The position numbers and the translations under genes were made by a program. From Ruminococcaceae bacterium UBA6416 (GTDB taxonomy: Bacteria; Bacillota; Clostridia; Oscillospirales; Acutalibacteraceae): a DNA stretch of 33,802 nucleotides. The notes below the pieces were generated by a model. It searched no databases. It was not told the DNA's origin and saw only the letters and a list, made by a program, of their open reading frames with translations. Below, one piece after another: positions 22,915 through 30,900 of this stretch (positions within the stretch are counted from its first letter, which is position 1; every line of letters starts with the position of its first letter). The stretch spans positions 7,903-41,704 of the forward strand of contig DJPI01000017.1 in NCBI GenBank assembly GCA_002438505.1, in the 5' to 3' direction.

Positions 22915-25362
22915 ATGAAGTATCAGGAAATTATTGATAAGCTGACGCTTGAGGAAAAGGCTTCCCTTTGCTCAGGCAAGGATTTCTGGCACACAAAAGG
23001 CATTGAACGTCTGGACATTCCGTCAATCATGCTCACCGACGGTCCCCACGGACTCAGAAAAAAGGATGAAAAAAACGGCGGTCCCAGCCTTGACAATTCT
23101 GTTCCGGCAACCTGCTTCCCGACTGCCGTGACAACGGCGGCGTCATGGGATCCGGAATTGCTTTACAAAATGGGTGAAGCCCTTGGTGAGGAATGCCTCG
23201 CCGAGCGCGTCAGCGTTCTCCTCGGCCCCGGCGTCAACATGAAGCGTTCCCCCCTCTGCGGAAGAAACTTTGAATATTTTTCAGAGGATCCTCTCCTTGC
23301 CGGAGAGGTTGCGGCCGGCTTCATAAACGGCGTTCAGTCAAAGGGCATCGGAACCTCTCTCAAGCATTTTGCAACCAACAACCAGGAGATGCGCCGGATG
23401 TCCGTTGACAGCGTTGTTGACGAGCGCGCACTGCGCGAGATTTACCTCACTGCTTTTGAAATTGCCGTCAAGAAGGGCAAACCCTGGACTGTTATGAACG
23501 CCTATAACAAGCTCAACGGAATCTACTGTTCAGACAATGAGGAGCTTCAGCAGAAGATTCTTCGCGATGAATGGGGCTTTGACGGCGTTGTTGTTACAGA
23601 CTGGGGCGCAGCGAATGACCGCGTTCAGGGTATCATTGCCGGAAATGACCTTGAAATGCCCACCTCCGGCGGATATAATGACAAGAAGATTGCCGATGCC
23701 GTCCGCAGAGGTCAGCTTTCAACGGAAATGCTTGACAAGCGCGTTGACGCTTTGCTTGACCTTGCTTTCAAGTCTGAAAAGAACCTCGGCGTCTATACAT
23801 ATGACAAAAAAGCCCATCATGCGCTTGCACGCGAAATTGCGGCTCAGTCAATGGTGCTTCTTAAAAATGATGACGCCGTTCTTCCGCTCAAAAAGGGACA
23901 GAAAATCGCCGTTATCGGTGAACTTGCAAGAGCACCGCGATATCAGGGCGCAGGCTCCTCACAAATCAACCCGACCGAGCTTTCAGACGCTTTCAGCGCA
24001 CTCGTCAAAGAGGGCTTTAAGCCGAACTATGCCCCCGGCTATAACAAGAAGAGCAGCGGAATTTCTCAGCTTTTAATCAATGATGCCTGCGCTCTTGCAA
24101 AAAGGAGCGATGTTGTTCTCCTTTTCATCGGCCTGACGGAGGAATATGAGGCCGAGGGTTATGACAGAACAACGCTTGAGCTTCCGGCTGCGCACAACCG
24201 CCTTGCCGAGGAGATTTGCGAGGTTTGCGAAAATGTTATTGTTGTTCTTTCCGGCGGTTCACCCGTAACAATGCCGTGGCTTCCAAAGGTCAAGGGCGTT
24301 CTTAACGCATACCTCGGAGGCCAGGCGAGCGGCGAGGCGATTGCCGACATCCTTTCCGGAAAGCAGAATCCCTGCGGAAAGCTTGCGGAAACATATCCGC
24401 TCTCACTCGCAGACACCCAGTGCGTTAATTATTATCCCGGAACGGTCATGACCACCGAATACAGAGACAGCGTCTATATCGGCTACAGATATTATGACAC
24501 CGCCAAAAAGGACGTTCTTTTCCCGTTCGGCTTCGGCCTTTCATACACCGAGTTCAAATATTCCGGCCTGAAGCTTTCAAAGAAAAAGCTCAAGGATACC
24601 GACACCCTCACCGTGTCTTTCAAGGTTAAGAACACAGGAACCACCGCAGGTGCGGAAATTTCTCAGGTCTATGTTTCGGACACTCAAAGCACAATCTTCC
24701 GCCCGTCAAAGGAGCTCAAGGGCTTTTCAAAAATCTTCCTTGAGCCGGGCGAGGAAAAAACCGTTACCGTTGAGCTTTCAAAGCGCGCATTTGCATATTA
24801 CAACGTCAACATTCATGACTGGCACGTTGAAAGCGGAGACTTTGAAATTCTTGTTGGCGCTTCAAGCCGTGACATTAAGCTTCAAGGCAAGGTGACGGTT
24901 GAATCAACCGTGGAAAACGTCACCGTTCCCGATTACAGAGCCGTTGCTCCGGAGTATTACACCGGTGAGGTTCAGACGGTTTCCGATGAAGCGTTCACCG
25001 CCGTTCTCGGCCACGAGATTCCGCCTTGCGAAAGAGGAAACGAGCCATTCACCCTCCTTGATTCTCTTGAGCGGACAAAAGGCTCAAAATGGGGCAGAAG
25101 AATCAACACCGTCATTGACAAGGCGCTGAACCTTGTTTTCAAGGAGAGCAACTCAACCGTTGACATGGTCAAGGCAATGGCTCTTCAGATTCCCATCAGG
25201 AACTTTATCACCATGAGCAGCGGTGTGTTCACCGAGGAGATGGCGAACGGACTTCTCATGATTCTTAACGATGACGAAAGCACCGTTAGGGGCGCGGGAA
25301 AAATTCTTGCCGGTCTCGGCAGCGCAGTAATGAAGCTTCCGGCACTGCTTAAAATGGTATAA
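22915..25362 (+). CDS. Glycoside hydrolase family 3 beta-glucosidase
   Basis: An 815-residue enzyme without a signal peptide, hence probably cytoplasmic, acting on beta-linked oligosaccharides. The GH3 N-terminal domain shows MLTDGPHGLRKK, GPGVNMKRSPLCGRNFEYFSEDP in two adjoining pieces, KHFATNNQE and VVVTDWGAAND with the nucleophile Asp229. The alpha/beta sandwich domain follows (MVLLKNDDAVLPL, GEAIADILSGKQNPCGKL), then a fibronectin-type-III-like domain (NTGTTAGAEISQVYVSD, PGEEKTVTVEL). About 120 residues beyond that domain are extra to the usual GH3 pattern and end in a hydrophobic helix-rich stretch. GCGGAGGT lies 5-6 bases before the ATG at 22915. It is monocistronic, with its own promoter and terminator. 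The exact sugar specificity cannot be read. Confidence 0.93.
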   Translation: MKYQEIIDKLTLEEKASLCSGKDFWHTKGIERLDIPSIMLTDGPHGLRKKDEKNGGPSLDNSVPATCFPTAVTTAASWDPELLYKMGEALGEECLAERVSVLLGPGVNMKRSPLCGRNFEYFSEDPLLAGEVAAGFINGVQSKGIGTSLKHFATNNQEMRRMSVDSVVDERALREIYLTAFEIAVKKGKPWTVMNAYNKLNGIYCSDNEELQQKILRDEWGFDGVVVTDWGAANDRVQGIIAGNDLEMPTSGGYNDKKIADAVRRGQLSTEMLDKRVDALLDLAFKSEKNLGVYTYDKKAHHALAREIAAQSMVLLKNDDAVLPLKKGQKIAVIGELARAPRYQGAGSSQINPTELSDAFSALVKEGFKPNYAPGYNKKSSGISQLLINDACALAKRSDVVLLFIGLTEEYEAEGYDRTTLELPAAHNRLAEEICEVCENVIVVLSGGSPVTMPWLPKVKGVLNAYLGGQASGEAIADILSGKQNPCGKLAETYPLSLADTQCVNYYPGTVMTTEYRDSVYIGYRYYDTAKKDVLFPFGFGLSYTEFKYSGLKLSKKKLKDTDTLTVSFKVKNTGTTAGAEISQVYVSDTQSTIFRPSKELKGFSKIFLEPGEEKTVTVELSKRAFAYYNVNIHDWHVESGDFEILVGASSRDIKLQGKVTVESTVENVTVPDYRAVAPEYYTGEVQTVSDEAFTAVLGHEIPPCERGNEPFTLLDSLERTKGSKWGRRINTVIDKALNLVFKESNSTVDMVKAMALQIPIRNFITMSSGVFTEEMANGLLMILNDDESTVRGAGKILAGLGSAVMKLPALLKMV

Positions 25363-25377
25363 GCCTTAAACAACAAA

Positions 25378-25417
25378 CCCGGGCAGCCGAATGAATCGAC
25401 TGCCCGGGGATTTTTTT
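25378..25417 (+). terminator. Strong rho-independent terminator after the GH3 gene
   Basis: CCCGGGCAGCCGA pairs with TCGACTGCCCGGG (one mismatch) around a short loop, followed by seven T. The convergent gene ends 14 bases away, but on that strand the T-run is interrupted, so it may terminate less well. Confidence 0.93.
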
Positions 25418-25430
25418 GTTGTTTTTCTGT

Positions 25431-27617
25431 TTATTGACCGTCCGGCGTATAAACCAGCATAAAGCAATGGGAGCGGATTTTGCCCTCCATAACCTTTGTT
25501 CTGAAGTCGTTTCCGGAAATGACCTTTCCGCCAATGTTCATCGAGGAAACATAGCCAACATTTTCGTTAACCGCACGGTCATGAGAAATAATCGTTATCC
25601 ACGTTGACGGGTCGCCGCTCACATCAACATTCAGCTTGTTTTTGATGATTTTCTTCATGTCATCGCTCGTCACGGAGTATGTTGACTTGAAGCCGTCCAC
25701 CAAATAATCGCCGTAGCTCGGACGTCCTCCGCCGAGATACGGAACGGCCGTTTTGCCCCAGACGTTATAAAATGAGGTTGTGAGTCCTGCGCTGATTGAA
25801 TGGAAGGGAGTCAGCGCGGCCTCCGTTCCGTTATACGCAATGTAAAGGCCATATTTCATAATCTCATCAACAGCGTCATAGCATGCCTGAGACGGAGTTT
25901 TTCCGAATGCGTTTGAATCGGTTCCGAGCGTGTAATTATAATACTTTGCAAAAGTATAAAGCGCAACGGCCTGCGCTTTGAGCGCCTCCTTCTGGAATGA
26001 GGAGCCCATCTCACTTTCAAGCGCGGAGGCAAGGTACTCGCGCGTTTTGTAATCCGAACCGTTATATTTTATCGTTTCCGGATATGTGTCTCCGGTGACA
26101 AGGGTTGTTCCGTAGTAATAATTCGCAAGAATCTGCGCATAGTTCCAGCCCTGAGAGGCAAGGTAGTTTGCGCCGTGCTGGCTCATTCCGACTCCGTGGC
26201 CGTATCCGAAAACATAGAACGTAAACTTTCCGCTTGTTGAAGGCGCCGGTGCTGCCGTCGCCTGTGCGGAATATTCGGTTGCGGTTGGCTCCTTTGCGGT
26301 TGTTCCGGCGCTTCCCGCTGCAGTCGTTGCGTTTGCATTGCTGTCAATGCCGGGGAAGGCACTGCTTGTCTGCTGAATCTGACCGGAAACGGAAGAAGAG
26401 GCGGTCAAAAGCGGATTGATTGTTGTTTCGTCCTCTTTGGACCAGATCATTTTGACAAGAATGACCGGAGTGATTGCGGCAACAAGCAAAACCGCCGCAA
26501 TGAAGATTATCATACCCTTTGAAAGCTTTTTTTCCTCGGGCTTTTTGGCTCCCTGCGCGCTTTCGGCGGAGGCCTTTTCAATCTCCTCCTGCCTGCGGAT
26601 ATCATCAAGCTTTCCCGTCAGAGTGTCACAAAGGATTGCAACGCAGTGGGGAAGAAGAAGCTCAAGGTCATTCGGGTTGGTGGTGTTGATTTTTTTGGCC
26701 TTTGCGCGTTTTTTCTCCGCAACGGCGATATATGCAAAGTAGCTTGTTGATCCGTCCTCATTCTCGCTTGTGAGGATATCGGAGATTGCCGCACCAAAAT
26801 CAGATTCGGTGTTGAACATCGCCTCGCGTGCGTGGCGGATCGTTTTGACCGACTCGGACTCTGAAAGCTCGCCGTTTTCGGTGTTATCCTCGTCCTCATC
26901 AACAATTTCAACAAAGTTAACAACGTCTGAAAGGCCGTCAATTTTGTTATAGAGGTTATAAACCTGCATTGCACCCTCGCCCGTTGCAAAGGCTGCTGTT
27001 TTTGAAAGCTGGATGAGAGCGGAAACCATTGCGGAAACGGACGGTTCAATGTCAAAGCCGCGCTCCGGCTCTTCCTGAGGTTCGCTTTCCTGCTGCTCGG
27101 GCTGAGGCTCCGGCTCCGGTGTGCTTTCAGACCTCGGCGCAAGAACAGAGGAAATATAGTTTTCCAAAATCGCATCAACTCTGACAAAGTCAAGCGGAAG
27201 GAAGGTGAGCGTTCCGTTCAGAACGGCGCAGGAAAAGCCGCTTTTGAGCCCATCGGGAGAAAGGTGAACCAGTGCCCCACGCGGAATGATGCATTCGCTC
27301 TCCATATCAATCGCAGCAGTGCCGTCGTCGGCGTTTTGAGAGATTCTTTCGGCAATATTCGGGCTTGAATATTCATCAAGCAGGAATTTTCCAATCATCT
27401 CGCGCTTGACGGCGTTGTAATCGGCCGGGTCGGCGCCAACAATAACGCTTTCTCCGTCCTGAAGGGCGTGCAGAGCAGCATCAAAAAGGCCGTCATAATT
27501 TTCAAAGGTGAACGCCATATCGTCCGTAAGACCGTACTTTTCAAGCGTGAGACAGATCTTATAGACTGCGTCCTCTGAGGATGCAGGTAAATTTTCAAGT
27601 GTAAAAAGCTTTAACAT
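25431..27617 (-). CDS. CinA-like/transmembrane/permuted SpoIID-LytB domain fusion protein
   Basis: A 728-residue type II membrane protein. Residues 1-160 and 190-340 are cytoplasmic and, aligned by eye with the neighbouring CinA, follow its N- and C-terminal domains in order (IIPRGALVHLSPDG / LMPHGSVIFKNTNG; KIDGLSDVVNFVEIV / DIPGASDVFGCGIVS). The signature motifs GGLGPT and ESCTGG are replaced by GADPAD and GEGAMQ. A Pro/Glu/Gln linker (165-185) joins the halves. KKPEEKKLSK precedes the transmembrane helix (about 368-390), and a Ser/Thr/Ala-rich spacer (400-462) precedes the extracellular SpoIID domain. In that domain GHGVGMSQHGANYLASQGW (473-491) comes before REYLASALESEMGSSF (526-541, probable catalytic Glu536) and KEALKAQAVALYTFAKYY, the reverse of the usual order. 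SpoIID enzymes are lytic transglycosylases acting on glycan strands. GAGGAG precedes the ATG at 27617. It is not the canonical sporulation SpoIID. Confidence 0.85.
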   Translation of the reverse strand: MLKLFTLENLPASSEDAVYKICLTLEKYGLTDDMAFTFENYDGLFDAALHALQDGESVIVGADPADYNAVKREMIGKFLLDEYSSPNIAERISQNADDGTAAIDMESECIIPRGALVHLSPDGLKSGFSCAVLNGTLTFLPLDFVRVDAILENYISSVLAPRSESTPEPEPQPEQQESEPQEEPERGFDIEPSVSAMVSALIQLSKTAAFATGEGAMQVYNLYNKIDGLSDVVNFVEIVDEDEDNTENGELSESESVKTIRHAREAMFNTESDFGAAISDILTSENEDGSTSYFAYIAVAEKKRAKAKKINTTNPNDLELLLPHCVAILCDTLTGKLDDIRRQEEIEKASAESAQGAKKPEEKKLSKGMIIFIAAVLLVAAITPVILVKMIWSKEDETTINPLLTASSSVSGQIQQTSSAFPGIDSNANATTAAGSAGTTAKEPTATEYSAQATAAPAPSTSGKFTFYVFGYGHGVGMSQHGANYLASQGWNYAQILANYYYGTTLVTGDTYPETIKYNGSDYKTREYLASALESEMGSSFQKEALKAQAVALYTFAKYYNYTLGTDSNAFGKTPSQACYDAVDEIMKYGLYIAYNGTEAALTPFHSISAGLTTSFYNVWGKTAVPYLGGGRPSYGDYLVDGFKSTYSVTSDDMKKIIKNKLNVDVSGDPSTWITIISHDRAVNENVGYVSSMNIGGKVISGNDFRTKVMEGKIRSHCFMLVYTPDGQ

Positions 27618-27737
27618 TTCTCTCCTCGGTTTTCTAGACTCCGCTTTCCGTTTTAACAGAGGGCGGAAATCGTTGTATTTATGATAAAAATGTTCTGATA
27701 ACCAATCGCTTCAAAGGGCAAAACCGCACAGAAAGAA

Positions 27738-29504
27738 TCATTCAACATACCATCTTGCCGCATCATAATAGGGATTGGTGAGATTTTTGGCGGTGTAATA
27801 AGCCTGCGGATAGCGCGGATTGGGGTTTTCCGTTGCCTTTGAGGTGTCAACAGCAGCGCTCTCTCCCGGACGAACAAGGCGCGCAACAACAACGAACCGG
27901 GCGTCCTCAAACTCATGGGAACAGGTTGAAAGCGTCAGCAGCTTGTCGGTCGGAAGAACGTCAACGCCCGTGTCATAAAGCGAGCGCTGCGCAAGCTCAT
28001 TGAGATAGGCGGAATAGCGCTCCTGAGATGAAAGATTTGTGAAGTAATATTGGAAAATATAGCCGTTGTCGTCCTTTTCCTCGGCGTTCGTAATGAATGC
28101 GGCGATAACCTTCCATTTATAGTTTTTATAAAGCGTGTTGAACGTAATGACCGGCGCGCTTTTGAAGCCGTCAATGCTTTTGTAATGATCAAGCGCGCCA
28201 AAGATTGTTTTGTCATTCATATGGTGGCCGAAAATTATTGTGTTGAGGTCGAGCGGCTCAATATTGTTCCGGAAGGTCACAAACGGACAGCCGTATTTTG
28301 TGCTCTGGCCGTAAAAATTCTTTTCAAGATATGTGTCGTCATTATTCGTTTGAACAACAGGGAGGGAAAGGTTGACGCCCTTTGCTTCAAGATATCCGAC
28401 AAAGTCATTGTTCACGGCGTAAAGCTTTGCATATTTGAGCTGGATATTTTGAGGAAAAACGGTGTTCGGATATTCCTCGCGAATTTTTGCCCATTTCTGC
28501 TCGGCGGAGAGGGTTGTTTTTTCCTCGGTCTTTTTTGTTGTTCCGGGGGTCTTTTTTGTTTCCGAGGTTTCGTCCTCGGTGATGATGAGGTCTGAAATTC
28601 CGGACTCAAGCTTCTGGTTGTCCCTGTGGAGCTTATACTCCTTGAGCAGAACCGCCGCGGAAATGACGATTGCAAGGATTGAAGCGGAGAGAACAACAAG
28701 GCGGATAATCTCTCCGACCGAGGGTTTCTTTTTTCCGGCCGACTTTTCCGGCTGAGCCGGAGCAACGTCCTCAACAACAAGGCTTTCCGGAACGCTTTGT
28801 CCGGCTGAAGGAACAATGTTCGGCCGGTTTTTGTTGAGGGTGTTGAGATTTGAGGGCTTTTTCGGCGTGCTGATGTCAATTTCGTCAATGACATAATCTA
28901 TTGCAACCGAGGACGGCTTCGGAAGGGCTTTCGGCTGGGGAACGGAATAAAAATCCTCCTCATCGTTGTCAAACTCATCGTCAAGCTCGTCATCATAATC
29001 ATAATCGGCCTCTGTCGGAATAACGGGGCCGCGCTGAGGCTGAGGCTTTGGAGCTTCATCCTCCGGCTCGTCAAAGTCAGGACTTTGAAAAACAATTCTT
29101 GTTCCGGCGCTTTTCTTCCCGGGTATGGGGGCAAGCTGTTTTGACTGCGGCTGTTCCTGCGTTTTCGGCTGAACATTTTCCGCCTTTTCGGCAAATTCGG
29201 GGTTCGAGTTCAGATAACGGCTCAGAAGAAAAGCGACCTGTTCATCGGTCAATTTAAACTCAGGTTCTGACGCAGGAGCTTTTTCCTGCGGCTTTTCCGG
29301 CTCCGGTTTTTCGCCTTTCGGCTCCTTTTCCTGCCGGGCATCGGCGGAAATGTTTTGCGTCCCCTTCCTTGCGCCTTTGGAGGAACGGACGCTTCTGATG
29401 ACCGCAGGCGGAACGTCTGAACGGGAGAACGAGCCGTCTGAGGTGTTTTGGTTCATTCGGTTTTCATTTTCACGTCCGTTTGAATCCTCATAAATTATCT
29501 TCAT
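27738..29504 (-). CDS. Class B sortase with long disordered cytoplasmic N-terminus
   Basis: A 588-residue cysteine transpeptidase that attaches proteins to the cell wall. Residues 1-262 are Pro/Glu/Lys/Asp-rich and presumably unstructured, with an acidic run at 166-184 and a possible short helix EFKLTDEQVAFLLSRYL (82-98). A transmembrane helix spans about 264-287. The sortase domain contains NTIIFGHHMNDKTIFGALDHY (421-441 region, His427), KLLTLSTCSHEF (521-532, Cys528) and ARFVVVARL (Arg536), the class B catalytic triad. A 45-residue Pro/Tyr-rich tail follows. Class B sortases are usually about 230-260 residues, so the cytoplasmic part is exceptional. The ATG at 29504 has AAAGGA 10 bases upstream, next to the cinA stop. 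No protein with a C-terminal sorting signal is encoded in the window. Confidence 0.9.
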   Translation of the reverse strand: MKIIYEDSNGRENENRMNQNTSDGSFSRSDVPPAVIRSVRSSKGARKGTQNISADARQEKEPKGEKPEPEKPQEKAPASEPEFKLTDEQVAFLLSRYLNSNPEFAEKAENVQPKTQEQPQSKQLAPIPGKKSAGTRIVFQSPDFDEPEDEAPKPQPQRGPVIPTEADYDYDDELDDEFDNDEEDFYSVPQPKALPKPSSVAIDYVIDEIDISTPKKPSNLNTLNKNRPNIVPSAGQSVPESLVVEDVAPAQPEKSAGKKKPSVGEIIRLVVLSASILAIVISAAVLLKEYKLHRDNQKLESGISDLIITEDETSETKKTPGTTKKTEEKTTLSAEQKWAKIREEYPNTVFPQNIQLKYAKLYAVNNDFVGYLEAKGVNLSLPVVQTNNDDTYLEKNFYGQSTKYGCPFVTFRNNIEPLDLNTIIFGHHMNDKTIFGALDHYKSIDGFKSAPVITFNTLYKNYKWKVIAAFITNAEEKDDNGYIFQYYFTNLSSQERYSAYLNELAQRSLYDTGVDVLPTDKLLTLSTCSHEFEDARFVVVARLVRPGESAAVDTSKATENPNPRYPQAYYTAKNLTNPYYDAARWYVE

Positions 29505-29519
29505 AACTGCATTTATCCT

Positions 29520-30806
29520 TTAAAATGAATTAATAAAAGCGTTAATGTCCTTCCGGTTGTTTTCGCTTTCAAGAACAAAAAGGCGAACCTCGTTGAGGGC
29601 AACCGATGCGCTGACCGTCCGGTTGTAATCGCGGCAGCTTTTTTCCGCGTGGCCGGTGAGCAGCTTTTTGATTCTGTAGCTGCTGCCGTCCGTGACCGCA
29701 ATATAAACAAGGCCAACGGGCTTGCTTGTTCCGTCCGAGCCGGGACCTGCAATACCCGTTACGGAAACGGCGATTGAAGCGCCGCTCTTTTTCACCGCGC
29801 CGAGCGCCATTGAGGCCGCAACAGCCTCACTGACCGCGCCGTATTTTTGAAGCAGTTCTTCTTTTACACCGAGAAAGTTTTTCTTAATCTCGTTTGAATA
29901 TGAAACGATACCGCAGCCGAACACATCGGACGCGCCGGGGATATCGGTGATTCTTTTTGCAACAAGGCCGCCGGTGCAGCTTTCCGCCGTTGCAAGGGTA
30001 AGACCCTTTTCCTTCAGGAGGGCAACAAGGGCTTCCTCCGGATTTTCCCGGTCAATGCCGTATACAAGCGAACCGAGACGGCTTTTGATTTCTTCAATAA
30101 CGGGAGCAATAAGTTCCTCAGCCGCTTCCTCAGTCTGCGCCTTTGCGGTCACGCGCAAAAGCGCCTCTCCGCTTTTGGCATACGGGGCAACGGTCGGGTT
30201 TTGCATATCAAGAAGCTCTCCAGCCTTTTGAGCCATAAGGCTTTCGCCGATGCCAAAGGTACGCACCGAGTGTGAAATTATAACGTGGTCGGAAAACTGT
30301 TTGAGATAAGGCAAAGCGCAGTTTTCAAACATTTCATGCATCTCCCTCGGAGGGCCGGGGAGGATGAGGATGCGCTTTCCGTCCTTTTCCATTGCGCAGC
30401 CGGGGGCTGTTCCGTTGGTGTTTTTAAAAATGACCGAGCCGTGCGGCATGAGCGCCTGCTTTTTGTTGCTTTCCGGCATCAGGGCATTTTTTGATTTGAA
30501 GTAATCATAAATACGCTTGAGGCTTTCGGCGTCCTCTTCAAGCGGAAGGGAAAACACGGACGCGCAGACCTCTTTTGTGAGGTCGTCCTTTGTGGGTCCG
30601 AGTCCCCCGGTTGTGATAATAATGTCCGAACGCTCAAGGCCGTCCTCAAGAACCTTCCTGAGCCTTTGAGGATTATCTCCGACAACGCACTGAAACAAAA
30701 CGTCAAAGCCGAGCGCAGCAAGCTTTTTTGAAAGATACTGCGCGTTGGTGTTGAGGATATCGCCGAGCAAAAGCTCCGTTCCAACAAAAACAAGCTCACA
30801 CTTCAT
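29520..30806 (-). CDS. cinA: CinA-family protein (competence/damage-inducible protein)
   Basis: A 428-residue cytoplasmic protein with an N-terminal molybdopterin-binding-like (MoCF, COG1058) domain and a C-terminal NMN-amidohydrolase-type domain. In family members these have been linked to ADP-ribose pyrophosphatase and nicotinamide-mononucleotide deamidase activity in pyridine-nucleotide salvage. Motifs are GTELLLGDILNTNAQYL (9-25), TTGGLGPTKDDLTKEV (65-80), NGTAPGCAMEKDGKRILILPG (131-151), AESCTGGLVAKRI (274-286, catalytic Ser276) and VTGIAGPGSDGTSKPVG (349-365). The ATG at 30806 has AAGGG 9 bases upstream. The in-frame ATG at 30815 directly abuts that site and is unlikely. It ends 15 bases before the sortase gene, so the two are surely co-transcribed. 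Confidence 0.95.
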   Translation of the reverse strand: MKCELVFVGTELLLGDILNTNAQYLSKKLAALGFDVLFQCVVGDNPQRLRKVLEDGLERSDIIITTGGLGPTKDDLTKEVCASVFSLPLEEDAESLKRIYDYFKSKNALMPESNKKQALMPHGSVIFKNTNGTAPGCAMEKDGKRILILPGPPREMHEMFENCALPYLKQFSDHVIISHSVRTFGIGESLMAQKAGELLDMQNPTVAPYAKSGEALLRVTAKAQTEEAAEELIAPVIEEIKSRLGSLVYGIDRENPEEALVALLKEKGLTLATAESCTGGLVAKRITDIPGASDVFGCGIVSYSNEIKKNFLGVKEELLQKYGAVSEAVAASMALGAVKKSGASIAVSVTGIAGPGSDGTSKPVGLVYIAVTDGSSYRIKKLLTGHAEKSCRDYNRTVSASVALNEVRLFVLESENNRKDINAFINSF

Positions 30807-30900
30807 GTTCTTCATCCCTTTGAAAATATCTGTTATCTGAATAACTGCGAGCGTTTACGAATTTCGCCCATGCAAAATGACTGCTGCTTTGAAGCCTCTG

